A DNA stretch of 36,605 bases from an uncultured Bacilli bacterium (GCA_910576795.1 CAJTIX010000014.1:1-36605), one strand, 5' to 3'. Shown: positions 8,439-17,383, counted from the stretch's first letter. Numbers and translations: made by a program. The notes: generated by a model from the sequence alone, not told the origin.

Positions 8439-9866
8439 ATGCAAATACCAAATTTAACTGAAGCAAAAAAACGAAGTAATCAAGAAATTTTTATAAAAAC
8501 AGATGAATACATTGTAAAAGAAGACTTAAAAAAATTAGGAATTGGGAAACATTATTTTGTAAAAACATACGGTTGTCAAATGAATGAACATGATGGTGAA
8601 AATATCAAAGCAATTTTAGAAGATATGTCTTTTACAGAATGTGAGACTATGGAAGAAGCAGACGTTATTTTACTCAACACTTGTGCGATTCGTGAGAATG
8701 CTCATAATAAAGTTTTTGGCTATTTAGGAAGAGTCAAACATTTAAAAGAAAGCAAACCAAATGTGATTGCGGGTATTTGTGGTTGTATGGCACAAGAAGA
8801 AGTTGTAGTAGAAGAAATCATGAAAAAACATAAATATTTAGATTTTGTGTTTGGAACTCATAACATTCATGAACTTCCAATGATTTTAAATCATACAATA
8901 GAAACCAAATCACAACAAATTCAAGTATATAGTAAAGAAGGAGACATCATAGAAAATATTCCAGTCAAAAGAACTTCCCAATATAAAGCTTGGGTTAACA
9001 TTATGTATGGATGTGATAAATTTTGTACCTATTGCATTGTACCTTACACAAGGGGAAAACAACGCAGTAGAAGACACGAAGATATCATTGCAGAAGTAAA
9101 TGAACTCAAAAAAGAGGGATATCAAGAAGTAACATTATTAGGACAAAATGTAAACGCATATGGAAAAGATTTATCAGAAGATTACAGAATGGAACATTTA
9201 CTTACTGATGTAGCAAATACTGGTATCGCAAGAGTACGTTTTGTTACAAGCCATCCTTGGGATTTTACAGATGAAATGATAGATGTGATTGCGGCATATG
9301 ATAACATCATGCCTTATATTCATCTACCTTTACAATCAGGTTCTTCACGTATTTTAAAATTAATGGGGAGAAGATATACAAAAGAAAGTTATCTAGAATT
9401 GGCACATAAAATCAAAGAGCGTATACCAAATTGTGCTTTTACAACAGATATCATTGTAGGCTTCCCAGGGGAAACAGAAGCAGATTTTGAAGAAACATTA
9501 GAAGTTGTAAACGAATTAAAATATGATTCAGCTTTTACCTTTATTTTTTCACCAAGAGTAGGAACACCTGCTGCCAAAATGGAAGATGATACCCCACTTT
9601 CCATAAAAGAAGAAAGGTTGCAGATTTTAAACAATTTAGTCAACCAACATGCATTAGAAGCCAATCAAAAATACTTAAATAAAGTGGTGCCTGTTTTATT
9701 AGAAGGCATCAGTGAAAAAAATGACCAACTATTAATGGGATATACAGATACAATGAAATTGGTCAATGTGAAAGCAGACGCAAAATGGCTTGGGAAAATT
9801 GTAAATGTAAAAATTACAGATGTAAAAACGTGGAGTATGGATGGAGAGGTTGTAGAGGAAATATAG
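8439..9866 (+). CDS. miaB: tRNA-2-methylthio-N6-dimethylallyladenosine synthase MiaB
   Basis: MiaB (475 aa) adds a methylthio group to i6A37 of tRNAs reading UNN codons. The N-terminal MTTase domain has three cluster cysteines (TYGCQMNEHDGE, LNTCAIREN, GICGCMAQEE). The radical-SAM C-x3-C-x2-C motif is GCDKFCTYCIVPYTRG, about residue 190. A TRAM RNA-binding domain closes the protein. Start ATG 8439 follows a weak GAAGTGA. In other Bacillota miaB often precedes mutS/mutL; here mutL lies two small genes downstream and mutS is not seen. Confidence 0.96.
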   Translation: MQIPNLTEAKKRSNQEIFIKTDEYIVKEDLKKLGIGKHYFVKTYGCQMNEHDGENIKAILEDMSFTECETMEEADVILLNTCAIRENAHNKVFGYLGRVKHLKESKPNVIAGICGCMAQEEVVVEEIMKKHKYLDFVFGTHNIHELPMILNHTIETKSQQIQVYSKEGDIIENIPVKRTSQYKAWVNIMYGCDKFCTYCIVPYTRGKQRSRRHEDIIAEVNELKKEGYQEVTLLGQNVNAYGKDLSEDYRMEHLLTDVANTGIARVRFVTSHPWDFTDEMIDVIAAYDNIMPYIHLPLQSGSSRILKLMGRRYTKESYLELAHKIKERIPNCAFTTDIIVGFPGETEADFEETLEVVNELKYDSAFTFIFSPRVGTPAAKMEDDTPLSIKEERLQILNNLVNQHALEANQKYLNKVVPVLLEGISEKNDQLLMGYTDTMKLVNVKADAKWLGKIVNVKITDVKTWSMDGEVVEEI

Positions 9867-9878
9867 AAAGGAATTTAT

Positions 9879-11126
9879 ATGAAAAAAAAGAATAAGGATA
9901 AATTAGATAAAGAGGATTTATGGACCCTTGCGGCCATTTTTGGTGTGAATATACTTTCATTGTGTATTGCGCTGCGTTTATTTTCCTATGAAATGGGGTG
10001 TGATGTCCCTAATTCAGAGATTGTAGTAGATGATACAGATGATTTAGATACATGGTTTCATTATAACTTAGAAAATAACACCGTTTTATTACAGGCAAAA
10101 CAGATAGAAGATATTACATCTTTTGAAGCGTTGAATGCCTATTTGGAAGGTAGTATCACTTTTCATACAGAAGTAACTGAGATAGACGACTATGAAGAAC
10201 GAACATTATGGATAGAGGCAGATAGAGAAAAACCAAGAAAAGTCATTCCTCGTATTTTGTATCAGAAAATCAATACATTGATTCAGCAATACCAATGTAA
10301 CCACTTGATATTATATAATCTAGGAAATGAAATTGACTTTTCTAAACTAAACATTTCAAATATTCCGTGGTTGACTTTAGATAGTTTACAAAAGGAATTT
10401 CAATATACACCATTTTCCAACTTGAATTATGCACAATTGGATATTAAAATGCCACTTACAGAGCCTCTTAAAAATTGGCTTTCTCACTTGGATTTGCATC
10501 AAACCAATTTGAATTTAATTGATTGGAATCGATTATATACAGATTCCTGTGCAACCGAAATTTCCTATTTGGAGTTTTTGGTCCAAGAAAATGTGGATTT
10601 AAGTGAGGCAACCTTGTCGATTGAACTCGTGGATCCTACTGCTTCCGATCTATGTTTAATAGAACAAATCAATGCACGTCAGATTTATTTTGGCTATTGT
10701 TTATTTCATCCACCAGTCGATGATGAATTTATTAATTTAGACTTCCATCTGAATCCAAATATAGAACATTTCTTTATTGATTTTTCTGCTTTAGTAGATC
10801 ATTATGATTTTACTTTAGGAAACATAAGAATAGATTCTAAAAATTCTAACTTGTTATTTGGAATCCGTTCCACTTTAGATTGCAATTTAAAATTAACAGA
10901 AGAAACGGTAATGGAGTTACCAGATTGTACTTCTTTGGCACTACATAGTTGTAAATGTACTAGCGGAAAATTTCTAGAAACGCTTACTAATATCAATAAA
11001 CTTTCTGGGATATTGCACATAGGAGATACATTTGTCAATATTGCATATCAAAAAGAAGGAGAAAGAACTTTCGAGGAAATCAAGCAGGAAATCCAAGAAG
11101 CAATTGGTTTTTCATATACCAAATAA
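9879..11126 (+). CDS. Uncharacterised membrane-anchored protein
   Basis: A 415-aa protein I do not recognise. After a very basic N-terminus (KKKNKDKLDK), residues about 17-34 form one hydrophobic segment, so the remaining 380 residues are probably outside the membrane. That part is rich in Asp, Asn and Leu, with repeated 'LDLHQTNLNLIDW' and 'INLDFHLNPNIEHFFIDF'-type strands, reminiscent of a leucine-rich or beta-solenoid fold but without a regular repeat I can define. It sits 12 bases after miaB with a GAAAGGAA site, so it is likely cotranscribed. Function unknown. Confidence 0.75.
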   Translation: MKKKNKDKLDKEDLWTLAAIFGVNILSLCIALRLFSYEMGCDVPNSEIVVDDTDDLDTWFHYNLENNTVLLQAKQIEDITSFEALNAYLEGSITFHTEVTEIDDYEERTLWIEADREKPRKVIPRILYQKINTLIQQYQCNHLILYNLGNEIDFSKLNISNIPWLTLDSLQKEFQYTPFSNLNYAQLDIKMPLTEPLKNWLSHLDLHQTNLNLIDWNRLYTDSCATEISYLEFLVQENVDLSEATLSIELVDPTASDLCLIEQINARQIYFGYCLFHPPVDDEFINLDFHLNPNIEHFFIDFSALVDHYDFTLGNIRIDSKNSNLLFGIRSTLDCNLKLTEETVMELPDCTSLALHSCKCTSGKFLETLTNINKLSGILHIGDTFVNIAYQKEGERTFEEIKQEIQEAIGFSYTK

Positions 11127-11138
11127 AAGGAGAACACT

Positions 11139-11459
11139 ATGGAAAATATACATTATGAAAAATTACTAATCGATAGCGATATTTGGGAATCTACAATCGA
11201 TCATACAAAGGATGTTTTTTCTGAATGGTATACTTCTATTATCATTGCCTCTGAAAAATTAAAGCAAATGAAAAAATTTATGAATAGACCAGATAGAATG
11301 GAATATTTATATATCAGCCAAAGTTTGCTTAGAATTTATATTATGCAACAAAGATATCAAATGCATTGTTGCTTAATCAACAATGGTTTCAATGATATTT
11401 TGGATATTGACCATATTCATGAAGTAAAAAGTCTAGAAGATGTACAAAAAGTGCTTTAA
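11139..11459 (+). CDS. Small uncharacterised protein
   Basis: This 106-aa, predicted helical, soluble protein follows the membrane-anchored orphan by 12 bases with a good AAAGGAGAA site. It is rich in Ile, Met and aromatic residues (YISQSLLRIYIMQQRYQMH) and has no signal or motif I can name. It is the last gene of the miaB unit, directly before a terminator. Confidence 0.7.
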   Translation: MENIHYEKLLIDSDIWESTIDHTKDVFSEWYTSIIIASEKLKQMKKFMNRPDRMEYLYISQSLLRIYIMQQRYQMHCCLINNGFNDILDIDHIHEVKSLEDVQKVL

Positions 11460-11487
11460 ACTACGATTGTAGTTTTTTCTTTTTTTT
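11458..11487 (+). terminator. Terminator of the miaB unit
   Basis: A 7-bp stem (AAACTAC / GTAGTTT) with a GATT loop runs into a long T tract. The 3' arm also supplies the -35 box of the mutL promoter. Confidence 0.85.
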
Positions 11488-11495
11488 GATATAAT
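11467..11495 (+). promoter_or_regulatory. Promoter of mutL, overlapping the preceding terminator
   Basis: TTGTAG (11467-11472) lies in the terminator loop and 3' arm; 17 bases later comes TATAAT (11490-11495), preceded by TG-A (extended -10, TGATATAAT). Confidence 0.7.
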
Positions 11496-11511
11496 AAATC
11501 TGGTGAAATAT

Positions 11512-13287
11512 ATGGCAAAAATAAAGGTAATGGATGAATTACTTGCCAATAAAATTGCTGCTGGAGAAGTAGTAGAAAGATGTGCAAGTGTAGTCAAAGA
11601 ATTGGTAGAAAATAGTATTGATGCAGGAAGTAGTGAAATCAAAATTGATTTATTAGAAGCAGGTACAGTTCAAATCAAAGTAACCGATAATGGAAGTGGT
11701 ATGGACAAAGAAGATGCGGTTATGGCATTTGGAAGACATGCGACTAGTAAGTTAAAAAATGAAGACGACTTATTTCATATCATGACATTAGGATTTCGTG
11801 GAGAAGCTTTAGCAAGTATCGCAAGTGTGAGTGAGGTAAATTTAAAAACGTGTGTTCAAGATATAGGAACAGAAGTCATAATTCATGGTGGTAAGATGGT
11901 TTCCGTAGAACCATGTGAGGCAAGAAAAGGGACAATTATGACAATTGATCACTTATTTTATAATACACCAGCTCGTTTAAAACATATGAAAAGTTTGTAT
12001 ACAGAACTTGCAAGCATTACAGATTATGTGAATAAAATTGCCCTTTCTCATCCTGAAATCAAATTTGTTTTAACCAATAACAATACTACATTACTCAATA
12101 CAGACGGAAGTAATAACTTATTAAAAACAATCTCAGCTGTTTATGGAATGGATATTGCTAGAAAAATGGTAGAAGTAAATATAGAAGATTCTGATTATAC
12201 CATTACTGGATATATGTCATTACCAGAGATACATCGCTCTAGTCGTAATGGAATGGTGACAATTGTCAATGGTCGTGTTGTGCGTAATATGGACTTGAAT
12301 CGTGTGATCAATGATAGTTATCACTCTTATAAACCAGATAATCGTTATCCTATTGTTGTATTTAATATTGAAGTGGATCCTACATTGGTAGATGTGAATG
12401 TGCATCCAACCAAAATGGATATTAAATTTTCCAAAATGGAAGAATTACAAACATTGATGACTCAAATGATTCAAGAACAACTCAAAAGTCGTTCTTTGAT
12501 TCCTCATATTGAGGTCGAACAAGAAACAATCGAAGAAAAACCTGTTTATCAAGAACAGACATTAGATTTCAGTCGTGTTGCAGAAACAGAAGATTATATT
12601 GTAATAGAAGATGATGTGAAAGAAAATGTCCCATTATTTGAACCAAAGGAAAATAAAGAAGAAGTGATAGAAAAATCATCCAACCATTTACCTGAATTAT
12701 ATCCAGTTGGTTTGGTTCATGGAACCTATATCATTTGTCAAAATGAAAAAGGGATGTACATGATTGATCAGCATGCAGCAAAAGAAAGAATCAATTATGA
12801 AACATTTAAAAAAAGATTAGGTAATCCAAATCAAGAAAGTACTCCATTATTATTTCCAATGACTTTTGAGTTCTCAAATCAAGAATTTATCATTTTAAAA
12901 GAAAATTTTGAAATTTTAAGAAACATGAATTTTGAAGTAGACGAATTTGGGCTTAACTCTATTATTGTAAAAGCACATCCAATTTGGCTTCCTAAGGGAT
13001 ATGAAAAAGATGCGACTTTCAAAATTATGGAGACATTATTAGAAGTGGAAAAAGATTTTTCTATTGAAAAATTTAATGAAAAAATAGCCACTATGATGGC
13101 TTGTAAACTTGCGATTAAAGCAAATGAAAATATTACAGAGTTAGAAATGGAACAACTCATTCAAGATTTGAAAAATTGTGAGAATCCATACAATTGTCCA
13201 CATGGTAGACCCACTATTATCTTTTATTCCAATTATGATTTAGAAAAACTATTTAAAAGAAGTGGTTTTGAATTACCAAAATGGTAA
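11512..13287 (+). CDS. mutL: DNA mismatch repair protein MutL
   Basis: MutL (591 aa) couples mismatch recognition to strand incision. The N-terminal GHKL ATPase is intact: NKIAAGEVVERCASVVKEL, SIDAGSSEIKI, DNGSGM, GFRGEALASI. The C-terminal endonuclease motif D-Q-H-A-x2-E-x4-E is present (DQHAAKERINYE), as are the C-x-H-x zinc-site elements (MACKLAIK, CPHGRP), so this is the nicking type of MutL found in MutH-less bacteria. ATG 11512 is preferred to GTG 11503, which lies only 7 bases after the -10 box. mutS is not adjacent. Confidence 0.97.
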   Translation: MAKIKVMDELLANKIAAGEVVERCASVVKELVENSIDAGSSEIKIDLLEAGTVQIKVTDNGSGMDKEDAVMAFGRHATSKLKNEDDLFHIMTLGFRGEALASIASVSEVNLKTCVQDIGTEVIIHGGKMVSVEPCEARKGTIMTIDHLFYNTPARLKHMKSLYTELASITDYVNKIALSHPEIKFVLTNNNTTLLNTDGSNNLLKTISAVYGMDIARKMVEVNIEDSDYTITGYMSLPEIHRSSRNGMVTIVNGRVVRNMDLNRVINDSYHSYKPDNRYPIVVFNIEVDPTLVDVNVHPTKMDIKFSKMEELQTLMTQMIQEQLKSRSLIPHIEVEQETIEEKPVYQEQTLDFSRVAETEDYIVIEDDVKENVPLFEPKENKEEVIEKSSNHLPELYPVGLVHGTYIICQNEKGMYMIDQHAAKERINYETFKKRLGNPNQESTPLLFPMTFEFSNQEFIILKENFEILRNMNFEVDEFGLNSIIVKAHPIWLPKGYEKDATFKIMETLLEVEKDFSIEKFNEKIATMMACKLAIKANENITELEMEQLIQDLKNCENPYNCPHGRPTIIFYSNYDLEKLFKRSGFELPKW

Positions 13288-13362
13288 ATAATGTAGAAAT
13301 CTGTAATATACAATCAAATATATATTTTCCTTTTACAAATTAATATTTATTTTAATAATATA

Positions 13363-13391
13363 TTGACATTGTTTTTTATAGTTGATATAGT
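13363..13391 (+). promoter_or_regulatory. Promoter of the interrupted lipoprotein gene
   Basis: TTGACA (13363-13368), 17 bases, TATAGT (13386-13391), in the AT-rich gap after mutL. Its near-consensus form suggests the locus is still transcribed. Confidence 0.75.
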
Positions 13392-13418
13392 GGAAAATAT
13401 GTATGAGGGGGAAAGATT

Positions 13419-14414
13419 ATGAAAATAAAGTTGAAAAAACTTATGTTTATGATGAGTTTATACATGTTTCTATTAGTAGGCTGTGGTAGCAAAAAAGATA
13501 ATAAAGGGGAATTGAATGATTTGCTAAATGCTGTGACACGTTTAGAGTTGGAAATAGAATCCCTTAAGGATGAGCAAAATAATTTAATCGAGCAATTCAG
13601 TATGCAATAAGAAAAAAATGATGAATTAGAAAAATTAATTTTACAAATGTTACAAAAATTAGAACAAAAAAATAATGTGGACGCAGCTGATTTGTATACT
13701 TATTTATATGAGGAAAATCTGTTACGTCAAAATAATGGTCAAAAATTTCACTTTTGTTATGTTGTAAGATTGGACGAAAAAGGAAATCCAATATTTAGTG
13801 AAATAGGACCAGAATTTAAAATAATCCAAACAGATAATTCTAAAATTTTGGTAAATGCCTCAAACGAAACCAAAGTTTACTTACGTGATTTTGAAACTTT
13901 AGGAAGACCTTTTTATTTCAATGGGTACGATCCAACTTACGGTGGAAAAGATAGTGTAGAAGGATATTGTGGTTGGGTATTACCAGTTTATAATGGTAAT
14001 ACCTATAGCCTATATGATTTTGATACATTCGAACCGCTCCTTATTAATTGTGATATAGATGAAGATTATATATGGTATGGTGCTGATTTATTCTGGGACC
14101 CATTGTATTGCTTTTATTTAGAAGCATATGATCCAATCTATGGAGGACATGATGTTCAGGATGGTGGTTGTGGATTGGTATGTCGTATATCAAAAGACGA
14201 CGTTTACTATTTAGTAGATGCAAATGACTTTAGTCTAATATTAGATAGCAATTTTATAAATCATGTATATGCATATACCGATAATGATGATGGAATTACA
14301 AGGGCAGTATTTAATTATTGTTATCAGGATGAATGGGGAGTTGATATTGAGTATACAACACGTATAGCAGATGATATCATTCCTTATAAATCAGATGTTT
14401 TAATAAAAAAATAA
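13419..14414 (+). pseudogene. Lipoprotein gene interrupted by an in-frame TAA (13608-13610)
   Basis: One reading frame of 332 codons, broken by a single TAA. The first part (63 aa) starts after GAGGGGGA and has a signal peptide with lipobox LLVGC, then a heptad-rich coiled coil. After the TAA the same frame continues the coiled coil without a gap (EKNDELEKLILQMLQKLEQK) and runs into a globular domain ending at 14414. That domain holds two copies of a roughly 60-residue unit with the motif YDPxYGGxDxxxGxCGxV (about 13926-13980 and 14130-14187). No ribosome binding site precedes the next ATG (13647). A recent nonsense mutation is the simplest reading; readthrough, strain variation or a sequencing error are alternatives. 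Family unknown. Confidence 0.75.
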
Positions 14415-14425
14415 ATGAATTCAAA

Positions 14426-14472
14426 AAGATAGACTAATATACAATTTTTTGATATAATGTATTAGTCTTTTT
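14426..14472 (+). terminator. Terminator after the lipoprotein locus
   Basis: The arms AGACTAATA (14431-14439) and TATTAGTCT (14460-14468) pair around a 20-base loop and end in TTTTT; an A-run precedes, so it may work on both strands. The loop contains the -10 box of the next gene. Confidence 0.65.
14430..14458 (+). promoter_or_regulatory. Promoter of the RNase J2-like gene, nested in the terminator
   Basis: TAGACT (14430-14435), 17 bases, TATAAT (14453-14458) with an upstream TG (extended -10, TGATATAAT). Confidence 0.6.
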
Positions 14473-14499
14473 ATGTATATAAAAAAGAAAGGAGTATTT

Positions 14500-16146
14500 A
14501 TGAGTAAAATTAAACTATTTAGTCTAGGTGGACTAAATGAAAATGGAAAAAATATGTATATTGTTGAAGTGGACAAAGACATATTTGTATTAGATGCGGG
14601 ATTAAAATATGCGGATGATAAAATGTTAGGAGTAGACTATATCATTCCTAATTTTGACTATTTGAAAGAAAACAAAAAGAATGTCAAAGGTATTTTTGTA
14701 ACACATGGGCATGATAGTCAAATGGGGGCTATACCTGATATTTTAAGAGAAATACCAGAACTAAATATTTATGGAACGGCTTTTACAATTGAAATCATCA
14801 AAAACGAATTAGAAGATGAGGGAATAAAGAATGCACATTTACATACGATTATTCCTCATAAAAAAATGAATTTTGGAGAAGTTTCTATCTTTCCAATTTC
14901 ACTAACACATTCTGTTCCAGGAACTGTTGGATATGTTATTAACACAAAAGATGGTGCGATTGTCTATACAGGTAATTTTGTATTTGACCAATCTATGATG
15001 GGGGCTTATAAAACAGACATTGGAAAACTTGCTTATGTTGGAAAACAAGGCGTTTTATGTTTGATGAGTGAATCATTATATGCAGATAAGAGGGGATATA
15101 CCTCTCCAAATAATCGTACCACTTCCATTATAAGGGAAACCCTAGATCAGAGTGATGGACGTATCTTATTTAATATTTTTCAAGCACAAGTATACCGAAT
15201 TCAAGAATTATTTAATGAAATTATGAATACAGATCGTAATGTAGTTATTATGGGTAAAAAAATGGAAGCGATTATTCAAAAAGCAATTGACATGGGATTT
15301 ATTTCTTTTGATAAAAATAGACTTTCTAATATTCATCATCTACATGATTCCAATATTGTGGTTTTAATATCAGATGAAAGAGAAAAACCATTTTCTAATA
15401 TTGCACGAATTATTAAAGGATATGATAAATTCATTAAAATTACAGAAGAAGATACTGTTGTATTTGCGTCACCTGTTTATGAAGGAATGGAAAAAAGTGC
15501 GACAAAAGTATTTGATGATATTGCCAAAATTGGATCGAATTTAGTCATTATCCCAACAAAAAAATATTTAGGACATCATGCTTCTAGTGAAGATTTGATG
15601 ATGATGTTGAATCTAATGAATCCTGCCTATTATTTTCCAGTGATTGGAGAATACCGTCATCAAGTTGCGAATGCAGAAGCAGCCATTACTATGGGATACT
15701 CAGAAGATCGTATTTTATTACGATTAAATGGGGATGTAGTTACATTTGAAAATGGTGTAGTAAAACCTGATACTGAAAAAGTAAAAGTAGATGACATTCT
15801 AATTGATGGAAAAACTGTTGGTGACATCGGAGAATTGGTATTAAAAGATAGAGAACTATTGAGTGAAAATGGGATTGTAATTGTTAGTGCAACTTTAGAT
15901 CATACAACCAAAGAAGTACTTGCAGGCCCAGAAATATTAACAAGAGGATTTATATATGTAAAAGATAATATTGACTTGATTAAAGAAGCAGAAAAAATAT
16001 CTTTGAATGTTATTCATGAAAATAGCAAACCAAATTATGTTGATTTCAATAAAATTAAATCAAGTATTAGAGATCAATTAGGAAAATATCTTTATCAAGA
16101 AACAGAATGCAAACCGATGATTTTAATTGTGATTCAAGAAGTCTAA
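14500..16146 (+). CDS. RNase J2-like metallo-beta-lactamase/beta-CASP protein with degraded metal site
   Basis: This 548-aa protein has the RNase J layout: beta-lactamase fold, beta-CASP insert (about 205-370) and C-terminal domain (residues about 450-548). RNase J enzymes mature and degrade RNA. The metal motif H-x-H-x-D-H is H-G-H-D-S-Q here (residues 69-74), so the second Asp and His are lost. The later metal Asp in TGD is Asn159 (TGNFVF). His137 (THSVPG) and the beta-CASP His region (LGHHASSED) remain. B. subtilis RNase J2 also departs from the motif (HGHDEN), so this is probably the J2-type partner of an RNase J1 elsewhere, with little activity alone. ATG 14500 follows AAAGGAG; an upstream ATG at 14473 lacks one. 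Confidence 0.88.
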   Translation: MSKIKLFSLGGLNENGKNMYIVEVDKDIFVLDAGLKYADDKMLGVDYIIPNFDYLKENKKNVKGIFVTHGHDSQMGAIPDILREIPELNIYGTAFTIEIIKNELEDEGIKNAHLHTIIPHKKMNFGEVSIFPISLTHSVPGTVGYVINTKDGAIVYTGNFVFDQSMMGAYKTDIGKLAYVGKQGVLCLMSESLYADKRGYTSPNNRTTSIIRETLDQSDGRILFNIFQAQVYRIQELFNEIMNTDRNVVIMGKKMEAIIQKAIDMGFISFDKNRLSNIHHLHDSNIVVLISDEREKPFSNIARIIKGYDKFIKITEEDTVVFASPVYEGMEKSATKVFDDIAKIGSNLVIIPTKKYLGHHASSEDLMMMLNLMNPAYYFPVIGEYRHQVANAEAAITMGYSEDRILLRLNGDVVTFENGVVKPDTEKVKVDDILIDGKTVGDIGELVLKDRELLSENGIVIVSATLDHTTKEVLAGPEILTRGFIYVKDNIDLIKEAEKISLNVIHENSKPNYVDFNKIKSSIRDQLGKYLYQETECKPMILIVIQEV

Positions 16147-16149
16147 TGA

Positions 16150-16178
16150 TTGACAATAAAAGAAACTATTAGTATAAT
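16150..16178 (+). promoter_or_regulatory. Consensus promoter of the prepilin-like gene
   Basis: TTGACA (16150-16155), 17 bases, TATAAT (16173-16178). Transcription would start near 16185 and give a leader of about 100 bases. Confidence 0.85.
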
Positions 16179-16184
16179 AAGCAT

Positions 16185-16289
16185 AGCAAAAATCATAAAA
16201 TAGTTTGCAAAGTAGTAAATATAACTGTTTGCTATTTGTAAACGGGGGGGGGTAATACCCTCTTTTTATTGTAGGAAGGAATGAGCAAA
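16185..16289 (+). promoter_or_regulatory. Structured leader with G9 tract and attenuator-like hairpin
   Basis: A 9-bp stem (GTTTGCAAA 16203-16211 with TTTGTAAAC 16235-16243, one G-U pair) encloses a 23-base loop. A run of nine G's follows directly (16244-16252). Its last G's pair with CCCTC (16258-16262) around TAATA, and five T's follow, the form of a short intrinsic terminator ahead of the gene. I do not recognise a riboswitch class. Antitermination or slippage in the G run could set expression; that is inference. The ribosome binding site AGGAAGGA is at 16273-16280. Confidence 0.5.
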
Positions 16290-17372
16290 ATGAAAAGAAA
16301 AGGATTTACACTAATTGAATTACTGGCGGTGATTGTAATACTTGCGGTAATTGCAATGATTGCAACACCAATGATTATGAACGTGATTGAAAAAGTAAGG
16401 AAAAGTGCATTTGAATCCAGTATCAAAGGTGCTTTTGATGGAATTGATTATTATTTGTTAGAAAATGAAATGACAAATATTCCTGAAGAAGGAATTTTTA
16501 TAGAAGAATTATCATTAAAAAATAATCATTTTGAATCAGGAATGTTTGTAAAAAATGAGGAAGGGAAAATAGAAGCAGTAAATATCAGTAATGGGGTATA
16601 CTGTGGATATGGAGAAGAAGATAGTCTTGTAATTACAAAAGGAAAATGTGATGAAAAAAAACCAGAAGTACCAATATGGAAGGAAAAAAGTGTAACAGAA
16701 GATAAAGTAATTTTGAATTATGAATCAGAAGATAAAATAATTTGTTATTATGGGACAAATGAAAATGAAATCAATCAAAAAGGAATAAATAAAGACCAAC
16801 ACTGCGAATATCCAATAGAAGCTATATATGCGAAAGTCTGTGCTGTTAGTAGTAGTGGAACAAAAAGTTGTTCTGACCCTAAAAAATTAGGGGAATATCT
16901 CATTCAAAATGGGAAATTGCTAGTAGAATTTGAGCCTTATAACACTGTATTGACACAATTCGATAATCATTTCAATGTATTTTTTGTAAGCGGAGGAAAT
17001 CGCAAAGGAATGTATACAAAAGAACCTATTGATTTTCAAAAATATAGCTATCTTTATGCAGATTTGGATGTAGAATTATATATACCACAAGACTATGAAG
17101 GAGGTACATCAAATCCAGACTTTAACATCGCTATTCCTAAAAACGTAGAAGATTATTTGACAGTAGGAAAAAATATTTTACCTTACGCATCCAAACTTAT
17201 CATTAGAGGTCAAAATGTTTCTGGCGGTTGGAAAGAAAAAATAAAAAGGAATACATATTCTTTGAATGTTACCAATGTTAATGAATCCGCATCTTTTGGT
17301 ATTAGACGAAATCAAACAATAGCAGAGGGAAGCGCAAATATTTATAATGTATGGTTACAATATACAGACTAA
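16290..17372 (+). CDS. Type IV prepilin-like surface protein
   Basis: This 360-aa protein starts with a class III signal peptide, KRKG followed by FTLIELLAVIVILAVIAMIA, the substrate of prepilin peptidase and the helix that packs pilins or pseudopilins. A short pilin-like helical region follows (FESSIKGAFDGIDYYL), then a Lys/Glu-rich middle with paired cysteines (CYYGTNENE, HCEYPIEAIYAKVCAVSS). The C-terminal domain of about 140 residues is one I cannot name. Family pilins are often about 150 aa, so this is a long modular minor pilin or adhesin. No assembly ATPase or prepilin peptidase is in the window. ATG 16290 is preferred over ATG 16281, which touches the ribosome binding site. Confidence 0.8.
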   Translation: MKRKGFTLIELLAVIVILAVIAMIATPMIMNVIEKVRKSAFESSIKGAFDGIDYYLLENEMTNIPEEGIFIEELSLKNNHFESGMFVKNEEGKIEAVNISNGVYCGYGEEDSLVITKGKCDEKKPEVPIWKEKSVTEDKVILNYESEDKIICYYGTNENEINQKGINKDQHCEYPIEAIYAKVCAVSSSGTKSCSDPKKLGEYLIQNGKLLVEFEPYNTVLTQFDNHFNVFFVSGGNRKGMYTKEPIDFQKYSYLYADLDVELYIPQDYEGGTSNPDFNIAIPKNVEDYLTVGKNILPYASKLIIRGQNVSGGWKEKIKRNTYSLNVTNVNESASFGIRRNQTIAEGSANIYNVWLQYTD

Positions 17373-17383
17373 AAAAAGTAATC

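Noticed and set aside
13608..13610. Programmed readthrough or selenocysteine-like recoding of the TAA
   Set aside because: The codon is TAA, not TGA, and no stem-loop or known readthrough context follows. A mutation is simpler.
16185..16289. A c-di-GMP riboswitch ahead of the prepilin gene
   Set aside because: These often precede pilin genes, but the conserved GEMM elements (for example the GAAA tetraloop and GGGACGCAAAGCC-type core) are absent. Only generic hairpins are visible.
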